Of a stretch of 64,000 nucleotides of DNA, positions 28,486 to 37,726 are shown one piece after another. Position 1 is the stretch's first letter; every line of letters begins with the position of its first letter. The stretch covers positions 1 through 64,000 of the forward strand of contig JASBTQ010000036.1 of the NCBI GenBank assembly GCA_030148335.1, given 5' to 3'. Source of the stretch: Allomuricauda sp. GTDB lineage: Bacteria > Bacteroidota > Bacteroidia > Flavobacteriales > Flavobacteriaceae. The notes under the pieces are model-generated. The model did no database searches. It saw only the letters and a program-made list of their open reading frames with translations, and was not told the DNA's origin. A program made the translations under genes and the position numbers.

Positions 28486-28525
28486 CCTAGCTAATCAATC
28501 AAACTAACGAACAAGATCTTTGATG

Positions 28526-28549
28526 ACCGGGACCCGATCGGGTCCCGGT
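28526..28549. repeat. Perfect 24-bp palindrome in the SusD-S10 gap
   Basis: ACCGGGACCCGA followed by its exact complement makes a very stable GC-rich hairpin. The T-rich tail (TTTCTTT) lies on the plus strand, antisense to the operon, where no gene ends. In the sense RNA the stem is preceded by an A-rich stretch. It sits 29 bp past the SusD stop. Confidence 0.6.
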
Positions 28550-28577
28550 TTCTTTAGTTATGTTAAAATGGCCATCA

Positions 28578-29999
28578 TCAATTGACGTCCCAAAACAGTT
28601 TAGTGGTCATCAGGTCCCCGCCCACGGAAGATGCTGCACTTTCGTAGTTGGCCTGATTCAATGTCTGTTCTGAAATTGGATAGGTCAATCGTACGGGAAC
28701 TGTTGGGATAAAGGATAGCGGTGGAGCCTCAAGAACCGGGTAGTCCAATCTTCTGTACTCTGTCCATGCCTCCAATCCTTGGTTGAACAGGGCCACCCAT
28801 TTTTGCATGCCTATTTTCTCTTCCCATGTTCCGGGGGCCGTGGCATAGTCCACATCGGGGTTGGCCAAGTACGCATCGGCACTATCGGCAAGGCCATAGT
28901 AGTCAAAAGAGGCCCGAATGGCTGCGGTATAGTGACCGGCGGCATCGGTAACCCCACCAATTCCTCTTTCCGCTGCTTCGGCCAAAAGGAATTCCACGGA
29001 TGCATAATCCATAAATATTACCGGTGTTGTGGGCTGATAGAACAATGTGCCAAAGCGTGAATAATCAAAATAGGTAACGGCAAGGCCCGAAGGAGACCCC
29101 AAATAGACCCCATCCGTTCCGTCCACTTCTTGAAAAAATACGGCCCTTCTTGGATCCTCCAAAGCGTTCATATAGTCCACAAAAGGCTCACTGCCCACAA
29201 AATCCCTACGGTTCCCTACGGCAAGGTCGGTCCATAGTTCGGCAGTGTTGGGTTGTGACTCCAAATGCTCCACCTGTGCCACATCGGCATTGGAAGTGAA
29301 GATATTGGGAAGGGCGGCGGTAATGGCCTGTGTTCCCAATGTGGCATCGGCATCAATGACCCTCATTCCCATTTGGAACAAAAGGGAGCTTCCAAACTTT
29401 TTCCAACCGGCTACGTCACCATTGTACAGAATGTCCTGGCTCCAAGAAGCCTGACCTTCATCCAAAGTATTGATGGCAGTCGTCAAACGTGAAATTAGGT
29501 CCGCATAGATCACTTCGTCCGCATCGTATGCAGGTGAAATGTTGTTGTAGTCCAATGCTTGGGAATAGGGGATGTCCCCAAAGGATTCAACAAGTTTGGC
29601 ATAGGTGAAAACCGTCATGATCTCAATGATGGCCAATTGGTTGGCCGCTACGGTCGCATTGGTTGGGGGAGCGGCCTCGATGACCTGGGCACTTTGGTCC
29701 AAGTTGATCAAGACCCCCATATAAACATTGTCCCACGTAAAGTTGGAATAGTAGGTCGTACCTTCGTTATAGGTGACCGATGATATCTGCTGAACCAGCA
29801 ACCTTGTGGTGTTGAACGGGTTGCCGTTTGCACCATAGGTAATGCCGCTCAATAGGTCCGACATATTTTTTACGGCATTGTTGAAGAAGTTTTCCGCAGG
29901 AGCTTCGGTGGCGTTCTTGACATCCACGTTCATATCCTCCAAATCTCCAGAGCACGAAAAAAACAGGGCTATTAGAAATATGACAATATAGTTTTTCAT
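28578..29999 (-). CDS. SusD/RagB-family lipoprotein (SusD-like_2)
   Basis: A 473-residue lipoprotein with lipobox LFFSC (Cys near residue 16). The helical SusD framework includes LAIIEIMTVFTYAKLVESFG, GDIPYSQALD, LYNGDVAGWKKFGSSLLFQ and the closing LEAWTEYRRLDYP. It lies 18 bp after the SusC gene and is its surface-lid partner. Gene products downstream (two carboxypeptidases, an amidohydrolase) point to peptides as the likely ligand. Confidence 0.93.
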   Translation of the reverse strand: MKNYIVIFLIALFFSCSGDLEDMNVDVKNATEAPAENFFNNAVKNMSDLLSGITYGANGNPFNTTRLLVQQISSVTYNEGTTYYSNFTWDNVYMGVLINLDQSAQVIEAAPPTNATVAANQLAIIEIMTVFTYAKLVESFGDIPYSQALDYNNISPAYDADEVIYADLISRLTTAINTLDEGQASWSQDILYNGDVAGWKKFGSSLLFQMGMRVIDADATLGTQAITAALPNIFTSNADVAQVEHLESQPNTAELWTDLAVGNRRDFVGSEPFVDYMNALEDPRRAVFFQEVDGTDGVYLGSPSGLAVTYFDYSRFGTLFYQPTTPVIFMDYASVEFLLAEAAERGIGGVTDAAGHYTAAIRASFDYYGLADSADAYLANPDVDYATAPGTWEEKIGMQKWVALFNQGLEAWTEYRRLDYPVLEAPPLSFIPTVPVRLTYPISEQTLNQANYESAASSVGGDLMTTKLFWDVN

Positions 30000-30017
30000 A
30001 ATTTATTTTTTTCTGGT

Positions 30018-33000
30018 TTAGAATTGAACTTGAAGGTTAAAACCAAGATTTTTTACCGTCGGGAGCACACCATTCTGTGAACCTTGAAGGTTTCCTGAGC
30101 TCAAGCCCGCTTCTGGATCGGCATACGGAAGGTTCTTGTGTATGATCCATAGGTTGGAACCTACCAATCCCAACTTCAGCGATTGGATGCTGAGCTTTTC
30201 CATGAATGCCATTTTGGGGAAACTGTAGTTGAGTGCAACTTCCCTTAGCTTCACGTAAGAGGCATCATAGATGAAATACGCTTGAGGGGCCCTTGTGCTA
30301 CCGGTCGCATTTTGGTAGTGGTCCATTGCGGTCCTTACCGTGTTCGGAGAACCATCTGGGGCCACCCCTGGCAGAATGATACCTCCACCATTTGCCAATG
30401 AGTTTCTTATGGGGTTGCCCAAATCGTTGAGTCCGACGGACCATGCATATAGACCTGATCTGTTTCCGGTGGAGATGTCATTGGAAAACACATCGCCTCC
30501 ACTTTGGATATCGATCAAAAAGCTCAGGTCAAAACCTTTATACTTGAACGAGTTGGTGATACCAGCGGTCCAGTCAGGGGTAATATTACCGATGACGTTG
30601 TTCGATGTAGAGGTACGCTCATAGGCACCGGTGGTCTGGTTGATCAGGGGTTTTCCATCCACATAGATGTAATCCGTTCCTTGGATGGTCCCATAAGGCT
30701 CACCCACAGTGGCGTTTATGGACACACCGCTGACGCTGCCGAGCTGAAGGTTGCTCCCTCCTTCAAAAAGGGAAAGAACCTCACTTTGGTTTTTGGCCCA
30801 GTTCACATTGGCCCTCCATTGAAAGTCACCGGTAGGGATGATGGCTCCATCCAATGCAATTTCGATTCCTTTGTTCTCCACCTCACCTGCATTCACAAAT
30901 TTTGAGGAATATCCCGTGGCCGTAGAAATGGCAACAGGGATGATCTGATCTTTGGAATTGGTCTTGTACAACGAAAGGTCCATTCCAATACGGCTGTTCA
31001 AGAACCTCATTTCCAGACCGGCTTCCACACTCACCGTTGTTTCTGGCAGTAGGTCTGCATTGTTCTTGGTCGCATTGGTGCCGTATAAGGGCACTGCACC
31101 GAAGGGAGTGGGCTTGTTCAGTACATCCACCAAACTGTTTGCAGGTGCGGAACTTCCGACTTCTGCATAGTTCAGACGTAGTTTACCAAAGCTCAACCAA
31201 TTTTTATCGACCAAATTGGAGAAAACAAAACTGGAAGAAATGGATGGGTAGAAATAGGTGCTGTTCTCCGAGGGCAAAGTCGAGGAGTGGTCAAACCTTC
31301 CGGTCAGATCCACATAGATCAAGTTGTCATATCCGAAAGAAGCCAGGCCATAAAAACCGTCCACGCCCACTTTTTCAACACTTTCCACTGGAGCAGGGGG
31401 TAGGTTCAATGAATTGGACAACGAATACAGGCCGGCCAATACCAATCCGCCGTTGGTTTCGGCATAGATGGAGCTTAGGTCGGTCCTTCTGATATTGGTT
31501 CCGAGAACCCCGCTGATGTTCAACTTGTCGGTCACATATTTGTTGAAGTTCAGCATCAGGTCATAATTTTCCTCACTAAAGTTGACATTTCTTCGGGAAT
31601 ATCGTCCAACAGCTCCCGCCGTACCTTTGTTGTTCCTTTCTTCCTGGATGAAGGAGTAGGTGTCCAATGAAACCCTTCCCTCGATGTTCAACCAATCGGT
31701 GAACTTGTATTTTACGGAGACATTTCCAAAAACCCTGCTACGGGAATCGTTCTGATAGTTTTCATACACGACCCAATAAGGGTTGTCGATGGTACCTCCC
31801 ATAAAAGGATCCACGTTCAGACCTGTATTGAAATAGGCATCTTTTAGTTCATCGATCCCAACGTTCATGGCCCAATATTTTCTCATGGAAGAAATCACAT
31901 TCTGTGCATTGGCACCTGTCTCGTTACCGGTACGGTTCCTTCCCAGTGCATCCGTCAAGATGTAATTGGCGCTACCGCTCACGGATAGTTTGTCGGTAAC
32001 ATCGAAAGAGGTATTGATGGAAATGTTGTCCCTGTTCAGGTTGCTGTTGGGCATGATGCCCTCTTGGCTGAAACGGGTATAGGCAATCCGATAGGTGGCC
32101 TTTTCGCCACCACCGGCAACTGCAATACTGTTTGTGGTGGTTATTGGGGTCTCAAAGAAATCGATCAACTTACTTTTGGGAGCTTCCCAAGGGGTAGGCT
32201 GTAGATAGTAAGGTGAACCTTCATAGAAGGAGTCCCATTGATAGACCAATAAATTGGAATCAAAAGGAGCTCCGTACGATCCATAGGCCGTTGCGGGTGT
32301 GACCAAATCAAGCCCTCCATCACCGTCCACATCTCTATCCACGAAATAGCTGTCTCCCCCGCTACCGTAGATGGCCCCGTAACCGGTACCATATTCGTAT
32401 TGGAAATCTGGCCAGGTGGATTTGTCTATCCAACCAGACGTAATACTGGAGTTGATGGTGATCGTGGGCTTTTGTTTTGCTCCGGCCCCGGATTTTGTTG
32501 TGATGATCACAGCACCGTTTGTGGCCCTAGATCCATAAAGTGCTGTTGCTGCCGCACCTTTCAGCACGTTGATGGATTTAATATCGTTCGGGTTGATGTC
32601 CGAAGCCATGTTGCCATAGTCAAAACCTCCGGTACCACTTTGCTGGGCCGACGTGTTGAAGTTGGAGTTGCTCACAGGCACACCATCGACCACGAAAAGG
32701 GCTTGGTTGTTCCCGGTCAAAGATGTACTTCCCCTGATCACCACATTGGTGGAACCACCCATGTTGGTGTTCCTTTTGATCTGCACCCCGGCAATCTTAC
32801 CGGAAAGTGAGTTGACCACGTTATCGGTCGGCGTTCTGTTCACCTCTTCGCCATCAAGCTCTTGGGTGGCGTACCCAAGTGATTTTTTCTCCCTTGAAAT
32901 ACCAAGGGCGGTGACCACGACCTCATCCAACTGTGCTGAATTTTCTTCCAGGGTGATGGTTATCGGGGAAGTGCCCGTTACTTCAACTTCTGCAGTTTTG

Positions 33001-33578
33001 AAACCAATGTAGGAAACTACCAGAATGGCACCTACTTCAGCTTCAATGGTAAAATTTCCGTCAAAATCGGTCTGTGTACCCTCAGTGGTTCCCTTTACCA
33101 TAATATTGGCGCCCAAAAGGGGCATACCGGCATTGTCCACGACACTGCCCGAAACCGTGTTTTGCATTACGGGGGTTGTGACAGGTTCCACAGAAGCTCC
33201 CTGATCGGATCGGAAATTCGGGGATTTCATCAAAATGATCTGACGCCCCCTTACCTTATATACTATCGGCATGTTCTTGAACAAAAGGGTAAGTACCTCG
33301 TCAAGGTTTTGGTTGTTGGTCCGTAGTGTGACCTTCTTTTGTAGGGGAATTTGGTTGTATTCGTACATGAAACGGTACTCTGAGAGCGATTCAATCTCTC
33401 CCAGTGCCCTTTCAAGGGTAACTCCTTCCAGTTCAAGGGATAGCTTGTCCCCTTGGGAACCAGGTCCTGCTTGAATCTGGACAATTGAAGCGATGATCAG
33501 AAAAATGGTCAGTTTGGTTGGTAAACCATTCTTCAAGAATCCCTTCAGAAAAAGAAATCTAGATGGTTTTTTTTTCAT
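30018..33578 (-). CDS. SusC/RagA TonB-linked transporter with N-terminal STN domain
   Basis: A 1186-residue protein. After a signal peptide comes a secretin/TonB N-terminal (STN) domain (about residues 45-115; KLSLELEGVTLERALGEIES), then a carboxypeptidase-D-like domain, the TonB box region (LDEVVVTALGI), a plug with LYGSRATNGAVIITTKSG, and a barrel ending QVQF. STN domains relay substrate occupancy to FecR-type anti-sigma factors, and a FecR gene is immediately upstream. This makes a complete outer-membrane sensing transporter. Confidence 0.95.
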   Translation of the reverse strand: MKKKPSRFLFLKGFLKNGLPTKLTIFLIIASIVQIQAGPGSQGDKLSLELEGVTLERALGEIESLSEYRFMYEYNQIPLQKKVTLRTNNQNLDEVLTLLFKNMPIVYKVRGRQIILMKSPNFRSDQGASVEPVTTPVMQNTVSGSVVDNAGMPLLGANIMVKGTTEGTQTDFDGNFTIEAEVGAILVVSYIGFKTAEVEVTGTSPITITLEENSAQLDEVVVTALGISREKKSLGYATQELDGEEVNRTPTDNVVNSLSGKIAGVQIKRNTNMGGSTNVVIRGSTSLTGNNQALFVVDGVPVSNSNFNTSAQQSGTGGFDYGNMASDINPNDIKSINVLKGAAATALYGSRATNGAVIITTKSGAGAKQKPTITINSSITSGWIDKSTWPDFQYEYGTGYGAIYGSGGDSYFVDRDVDGDGGLDLVTPATAYGSYGAPFDSNLLVYQWDSFYEGSPYYLQPTPWEAPKSKLIDFFETPITTTNSIAVAGGGEKATYRIAYTRFSQEGIMPNSNLNRDNISINTSFDVTDKLSVSGSANYILTDALGRNRTGNETGANAQNVISSMRKYWAMNVGIDELKDAYFNTGLNVDPFMGGTIDNPYWVVYENYQNDSRSRVFGNVSVKYKFTDWLNIEGRVSLDTYSFIQEERNNKGTAGAVGRYSRRNVNFSEENYDLMLNFNKYVTDKLNISGVLGTNIRRTDLSSIYAETNGGLVLAGLYSLSNSLNLPPAPVESVEKVGVDGFYGLASFGYDNLIYVDLTGRFDHSSTLPSENSTYFYPSISSSFVFSNLVDKNWLSFGKLRLNYAEVGSSAPANSLVDVLNKPTPFGAVPLYGTNATKNNADLLPETTVSVEAGLEMRFLNSRIGMDLSLYKTNSKDQIIPVAISTATGYSSKFVNAGEVENKGIEIALDGAIIPTGDFQWRANVNWAKNQSEVLSLFEGGSNLQLGSVSGVSINATVGEPYGTIQGTDYIYVDGKPLINQTTGAYERTSTSNNVIGNITPDWTAGITNSFKYKGFDLSFLIDIQSGGDVFSNDISTGNRSGLYAWSVGLNDLGNPIRNSLANGGGIILPGVAPDGSPNTVRTAMDHYQNATGSTRAPQAYFIYDASYVKLREVALNYSFPKMAFMEKLSIQSLKLGLVGSNLWIIHKNLPYADPEAGLSSGNLQGSQNGVLPTVKNLGFNLQVQF

Positions 33579-33633
33579 AATTTTGAGTGATTTAAATTAG
33601 TTTGAATCGTTATTTATTACACAGTTTGAGAGA

Positions 33634-33653
33634 GGGAATGGGCCAACATTCCC
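33634..33653. repeat. Hairpin in the FecR-SusC gap
   Basis: GGGAATG and CATTCCC form a perfect 7-bp stem, with a T7 tract following on the plus strand (33654-33660), antisense to the operon. On the sense strand the stem follows A7 and precedes TCTCTC. It lies in the 144-bp gap between fecR and susC and could reduce read-through or mark a processing point. Confidence 0.5.
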
Positions 33654-33722
33654 TTTTTTTGTGTATTTTTTTCAAATACTTATGTCATAGGCAGAAAGGT
33701 TTTTTGAATGTTCATATATGGT

Positions 33723-34868
33723 TCAGTTGATTGTTATTTCTTTGGTGTGGACAGTACTTTTATCTTTGATTTCATATCCAAAAGGAGCAATGATCTTTAG
33801 TGCTTCCAATACGTCTTCGATGCTTTCGACCTTTATATTGTACCTGGCATTGAAGGCCTTTTCCTCCAACCCAATGTTTTTGTTCACGATACGTACATTA
33901 TAGGCCCTTTCCAGTTTTGTCAGAAGTTCTGAAAAGGGAGTGTCCCTAAACACGATCTCGCCATTGAGCCAGCTGGTGTAGAGCAGGGTGTCCACTTTTT
34001 CCACACTCATGGTTTCTTGGGTCTTGTCCCACGAACCCTTATTGCCGGGCTCCAACAATGTTTTGCTTTCAGGATCCGATTCATGCGAAAGGCTAACGGA
34101 ACCTTCCACCAATACTGTATTGATGGTACTTTGCTCTTTATAGGATGTAACATTGAACTCGGTTCCCAATACTTGCACGGCCACTTGCTCGGAGTTGACA
34201 ATAAAGGGATGTTCCTTGTTCTTGGACACTTTGAAATAAGCCTCGCCCGTCATGGTCACTTCCCTGTTGCCCTTCGTTGGGAACTTTACGGGATATTTGA
34301 TGTGTGTGCCGGAATTCAATTGTATTTCCGTACCATCGGACAGTACAAGGGTGAACACTTTTCCATAAGGAACATGGAGTTCATTGAACACTGGATGGTC
34401 CACATTTCCAGGGTCATACCTGAGGGTATTGCCTTCCTGTACGGCAACTACTTCCCCTGAGGCCAGTACAATGGATTGTTTCTCGCCCTCCTGTATCGTT
34501 TTTACGGCATCTCCGGTATGGAGTGTGATGGTGTTTTCGGGAAGAGGTTGTTCCTTGTGTTGCAGGGTCAACTTAAGGGCGATCCCCAACGAAACCACAC
34601 CTATAAATATAGCAGCGTATTTAAGGATGGTGGGCATGTGCAGTTTTCTTACTTTTTTGCCCGATAGACGTTTCTGTACATCGGCCCAATCTTGTTCCTC
34701 ATCCAATGATTGCATGAACCCTATGGCTTCATCGACCAGTCCTTCCTCCAAAATTTTATCCAATAGCTCTTTATCGGCTTTCGAAAGTCCAATATCGGGA
34801 ACATTGCCCGTATTTTCTGACGTTTTCAGCTTTTGTAGGTACTTTAGCAATTGTTCCTTCTTGGACAT
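33723..34868 (-). CDS. FecR-type anti-sigma factor
   Basis: A 381-residue single-pass protein. The cytoplasmic N-terminal part (residues 1-83) would bind sigma, one transmembrane helix (about 84-101, ILKYAAIFIGVVSLGIAL) follows, then the periplasmic FecR domain (SDGTEIQLNSGTHIKYPVKF, TMTGEAYFKVSKNKEHPF) and a C-terminal STN-like DUF4974 domain (about 290-375). It senses the STN domain of the adjacent SusC and controls the divergent ECF sigma factor. Confidence 0.92.
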   Translation of the reverse strand: MSKKEQLLKYLQKLKTSENTGNVPDIGLSKADKELLDKILEEGLVDEAIGFMQSLDEEQDWADVQKRLSGKKVRKLHMPTILKYAAIFIGVVSLGIALKLTLQHKEQPLPENTITLHTGDAVKTIQEGEKQSIVLASGEVVAVQEGNTLRYDPGNVDHPVFNELHVPYGKVFTLVLSDGTEIQLNSGTHIKYPVKFPTKGNREVTMTGEAYFKVSKNKEHPFIVNSEQVAVQVLGTEFNVTSYKEQSTINTVLVEGSVSLSHESDPESKTLLEPGNKGSWDKTQETMSVEKVDTLLYTSWLNGEIVFRDTPFSELLTKLERAYNVRIVNKNIGLEEKAFNARYNIKVESIEDVLEALKIIAPFGYEIKDKSTVHTKEITIN

Positions 34869-35037
34869 GAAAATGGTTTTCTTTATATATGAGTTGTCTT
34901 TTTTGTTGAACAGGGTGACAAAGGAAACTTTTTTTTTAAAAACGTTAATTTTTGATACTCAAGCCACTATTTGTTAAACATTAAATTTATATTTCCTTAA
35001 CTTTAAGTCACCTAATAACCCCCAAACCCAAAAGCAT

Positions 35038-35559
35038 ATGACCAATAAGGTAGAGGAGTTATTTAAAGATAACTACGCTTTATTATGTCTGGTCTCGTTT
35101 TCCTTCGTGAAGGATAGGGATGTTGCAAAGGATATTGTGCAGGATTTTTTTGTTTCCTTCTGGAACAAAAGGGACACGATAACCATTACGACTTCCTTTG
35201 AGGCCTATGCCAGGAAATCGGTAAAAAACCTCAGCCTCCAGTATCTTGAAAAAGAGAAAAAAACACGAAGGTTGGGACATGACCTTGATGTGGGCAAGGA
35301 AGAGATCCAACCCCTATTGGACAAGCCCAAAAAAAACCACAAGCTTTATGACCTGTTGGACCAAATGCCCGACAAAAGACGGGAGATTTTCATATCCTTT
35401 GTGGTCCAGGGAAAAAGCTACTCGGAAATTGCCGAATCAAACGGGGTGTCCATCAATACCGTGAAGACCCAGATGAAAAGGGCATATGCTTTCCTACGGT
35501 CCCACAAGAAGCAGGATTTCATCTCTTTTTATGTATTGCTCTTTTCGTTTTTTTACTAG
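35038..35559 (+). CDS. ECF sigma factor (Bacteroidota FecR-partner class)
   Basis: A 173-residue sigma-70 family protein with region 2 (DIVQDFFVSFWNKRD near 36-50) and region 4 (DKRREIFISFVVQGKSYSEIAESNGVS in part, near 110-136). The length and motifs are those of sigma factors paired with FecR in Bacteroidota. It is divergent from fecR across a 169-bp gap instead of preceding it in one operon, so a shared control region may drive both. A hairpin terminator follows. Confidence 0.92.
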   Translation: MTNKVEELFKDNYALLCLVSFSFVKDRDVAKDIVQDFFVSFWNKRDTITITTSFEAYARKSVKNLSLQYLEKEKKTRRLGHDLDVGKEEIQPLLDKPKKNHKLYDLLDQMPDKRREIFISFVVQGKSYSEIAESNGVSINTVKTQMKRAYAFLRSHKKQDFISFYVLLFSFFY

Positions 35560-35562
35560 CTT

Positions 35563-35586
35563 GTTCCATAGTTGGAACTTTCTTTT
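35563..35586 (+). terminator. Terminator after the ECF sigma gene
   Basis: GTTCC (35563-35567) and GGAAC (35574-35578) form a short stem followed by TTTCTTTT. It begins 4 bp after the sigma stop codon. Confidence 0.55.
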
Positions 35587-35604
35587 GACGGGAACCTCAC
35601 TATT

Positions 35605-35629
35605 GTTATATACGGATTGATTAGCTTTG
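35605..35629 (+). promoter_or_regulatory. Predicted -7 box of the TerC gene
   Basis: TAGCTTTG at 35622-35629 is an exact TAnnTTTG match, with TTG ending at 35605, 16 bp before it. The TerC start codon is 16 bp downstream, giving a very short leader. Confidence 0.4.
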
Positions 35630-35645
35630 CAGCTAAAAGAAATTT

Positions 35646-36587
35646 ATGCTGGTCTGGGGACTTTTCATTGCGGCAATATTGATTTTTTTGGCCTTGGACC
35701 TTGGGGTCTTCAACAAAAATCCACACATTATAAGCGTAAAGGAGGCCTCCCTATGGACCGCTATATGGATTACAATGTCCTTTATTTTTTCGGGTGTGGT
35801 CTATTGGCTCTATTCCAGTGGCAGCATCGATAATGCGGACCAGCTGACCCCTACGGGTGCCAGCATGAAATACATCACGGGATATCTCATAGAACTGTCC
35901 CTGAGCATCGACAACATTTTTGTCATTGCCATTATTTTCACTTCGTTCAACATTCCGCAACGCTATCAGCACCGGGTATTGTTCTGGGGCATTCTGGGAG
36001 CCATAGTGTTCAGGGCGCTCATGATCTTTTTTGGGATCGCCATCATCAAAAAGTTCAGTTTTGCCACTTATGTTTTCGGGGCATTTTTGTTGATTACGGC
36101 CTTCAGGATGCTTTTCTCCAAAGAAGAAAGTTTCAACCCAAAGAATTCCTTTATCTATAGAAATTTAAGGAAAGTAATGCCGATAACCACCCATATGGAG
36201 GGACAGAAATTCTTCATCAAACGTAGGCATATCACAGCCGCAACTCCCTTGTTCATAGCATTGGTGGTCATTGAGTTCACCGATATCCTCTTTGCATTGG
36301 ACAGTGTTCCGGCCATATTGGCCATCACTTCCGACCCATTTTTGGTGTTCAGTTCCAACATATTTGCCATTTTGGGTCTTCGGTCCATGTATTTTTTCTT
36401 GGCCCATATGATCAGCAAGTTCAGCTACCTCAAGTACAGTTTGGTGGCCATCCTTATTTTTGTGGGGATCAAGCTGATATTGGCACACCATTACACTTTC
36501 CCGGAATGGCTCTCACTTGGCTTCATTGCGGTGGCCCTTATTTTGGGCGTCGTGGTCTCTTTGAGCAGGGATTCGTCCGAAGAATGA
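35646..36587 (+). CDS. TerC/Alx-family membrane protein
   Basis: A 313-residue integral membrane protein with about eight to nine helices. The family motifs ELSLSIDNIFVIAIIF and IEFTDILFALDSVPAILAI contain the conserved Asp residues in the membrane thought to bind metal. TerC/Alx members export manganese or assist folding of exported proteins; the role here cannot be chosen from sequence. It follows the ECF sigma terminator and seems to be monocistronic. Confidence 0.92.
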   Translation: MLVWGLFIAAILIFLALDLGVFNKNPHIISVKEASLWTAIWITMSFIFSGVVYWLYSSGSIDNADQLTPTGASMKYITGYLIELSLSIDNIFVIAIIFTSFNIPQRYQHRVLFWGILGAIVFRALMIFFGIAIIKKFSFATYVFGAFLLITAFRMLFSKEESFNPKNSFIYRNLRKVMPITTHMEGQKFFIKRRHITAATPLFIALVVIEFTDILFALDSVPAILAITSDPFLVFSSNIFAILGLRSMYFFLAHMISKFSYLKYSLVAILIFVGIKLILAHHYTFPEWLSLGFIAVALILGVVVSLSRDSSEE

Positions 36588-36697
36588 AATAGCGCAGTGT
36601 CCCCCTTTTTGCTTCTGGGAAGAAAAGCGTCGTCCGTATGCTCCTTTTGCCTAACTTTCTGCGACTAACCAAAACTTTTGGGCAGACCAAATAAATT

Positions 36698-37204
36698 ATG
36701 GATAAGGAGTTGATGGATTTTCTTTCTGGGATAGTCGGTTTTTTGATTGCGGCCATCACTATCTATCTGACCGTTCGGCATTTCATGACCTCAAAGACCA
36801 TTTCATACATTGAACGGATGAACACTGGCGAAATGGCCCTGATCAGGGCCGAGATAGACCAATGGATATCTTTGGAAAAAACTGATGCTGAAAAATGTGA
36901 GCTGGCCGACAGGGACAAACAACTTTCGGCCAAACTGATGATGTGGATCAATATTTTCACCGAAATAGGGATTTCGTACAAACAACGGATCATCCGCAGA
37001 AAACTGACCCGTGAACTTTTCTATCCCATGGTGCCCAATTACTGGCGTGACCTACTATTTTATATTGAGCATAAGCGCCGGAAGGGTCATGCCATTGGTT
37101 ACTATTTTGAATTTCTGGCCAATGAGGTCCGGAAAATGGAAGGGAAAAATAAGTCCAACCTTTTCAAAAGATATGCATATATGAAAACGAAAAGCGAACA
37201 GTGA
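36698..37204 (+). CDS. Unknown protein with N-terminal membrane helix
   Basis: I do not recognise a family. The 168 residues begin with one membrane helix (about 7-25, FLSGIVGFLIAAITIYLTV), then a basic, helix-rich soluble part (ISYIERMNTGEMALIRAE, YWRDLLFYIEHKRRKG). Pro and Gly are scarce, so it is probably an all-alpha membrane-anchored protein. It is preceded and followed by roughly 100-bp gaps. Confidence 0.7.
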   Translation: MDKELMDFLSGIVGFLIAAITIYLTVRHFMTSKTISYIERMNTGEMALIRAEIDQWISLEKTDAEKCELADRDKQLSAKLMMWINIFTEIGISYKQRIIRRKLTRELFYPMVPNYWRDLLFYIEHKRRKGHAIGYYFEFLANEVRKMEGKNKSNLFKRYAYMKTKSEQ

Positions 37205-37289
37205 TACGCATCATCCCACAATGTTAATTTAATGTAATGCAATTGTAAATTTATTTACACAATAGCTTATTTTTGCCTAAAAAGTAAGC

Positions 37290-37607
37290 TTGGAAATTCA
37301 CTGGAAATCTTTTGGCAATAACCCGCTACAGCGGATACATCTGGAATACGCCGTCCAATTGCAGGTAAGGATGGCCCTTATCAAAGAAGCAGAGCATTTG
37401 ATGGATTATCTTTCCTTGGTCATTGTTGAGGTATGTGCGGATAAAGGGACCGTTTCCATTGGCAAGGAAACCCCAGAGCCTCTGTACTCCATCCTCTCCA
37501 GGAATTTTGACCCATCTGGTTCTTTTGCAACAGACCAGAATCAAGAAGAAAACAACGCTCTTGTGGCCTACTTCCAAGCTTCGACCCCGGTTCCGGCATC
37601 ATTTTAA
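37290..37607 (+). CDS. Small unknown protein, TTG or internal ATG start
   Basis: The frame of 105 codons opens with TTG at 37290; ATG at 37371 would give 79 residues. Codon choice resembles neighbouring genes more than the antisense frame does. A TATTTTTG box near 37268 could be its -7 promoter element. The product looks soluble, with a helical centre (VRMALIKEAEHLMDYLSLVIVEV) and a Ser/Pro-rich end. I know no family, and a non-coding reading is possible. Confidence 0.4.
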   Translation: MEIHWKSFGNNPLQRIHLEYAVQLQVRMALIKEAEHLMDYLSLVIVEVCADKGTVSIGKETPEPLYSILSRNFDPSGSFATDQNQEENNALVAYFQASTPVPASF

Positions 37608-37655
37608 ACTTTTTTTAGGTTTCCAGGGAACCACGGTTACACTTAAAAATGCTTT

Positions 37656-37690
37656 TTTTGTAACCTTTTGAATGGATGCGGTTGTCCTAT
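37656..37690 (+). promoter_or_regulatory. Candidate ECF-sigma promoter, copy 1
   Basis: TTTTGTAACCTTTTG at 37656-37670, then 13 bp, then GTCCTAT at 37684-37690, 36 bp before the ATG of the amidohydrolase lipoprotein. The same two blocks at the same spacing precede the serine hydrolase gene (39226-39260). A GTAAC -35 and GTC -10 is the usual ECF layout. The ECF sigma encoded at 40777 is the natural candidate reader. Confidence 0.55.
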
Positions 37691-37726
37691 CTTTTTGAGG
37701 AATCCTTCATCCAAACCTAAAAAGCA

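Noticed and set aside
28526-28549. Palindrome as terminator of SusD
   Set aside because: The T tract is on the antisense strand; on the sense strand CATCAAAG follows, so a simple terminator is not supported.
34869-35037. Consensus promoter in the FecR-sigma gap
   Set aside because: TTTG and TAACTTTA can be found but with 24 bp between them, too far to support a call.
37326-37577. 83-codon minus-strand frame opposite the small unknown gene
   Set aside because: Poor codon choice and no recognisable start region; the plus frame is more convincing.
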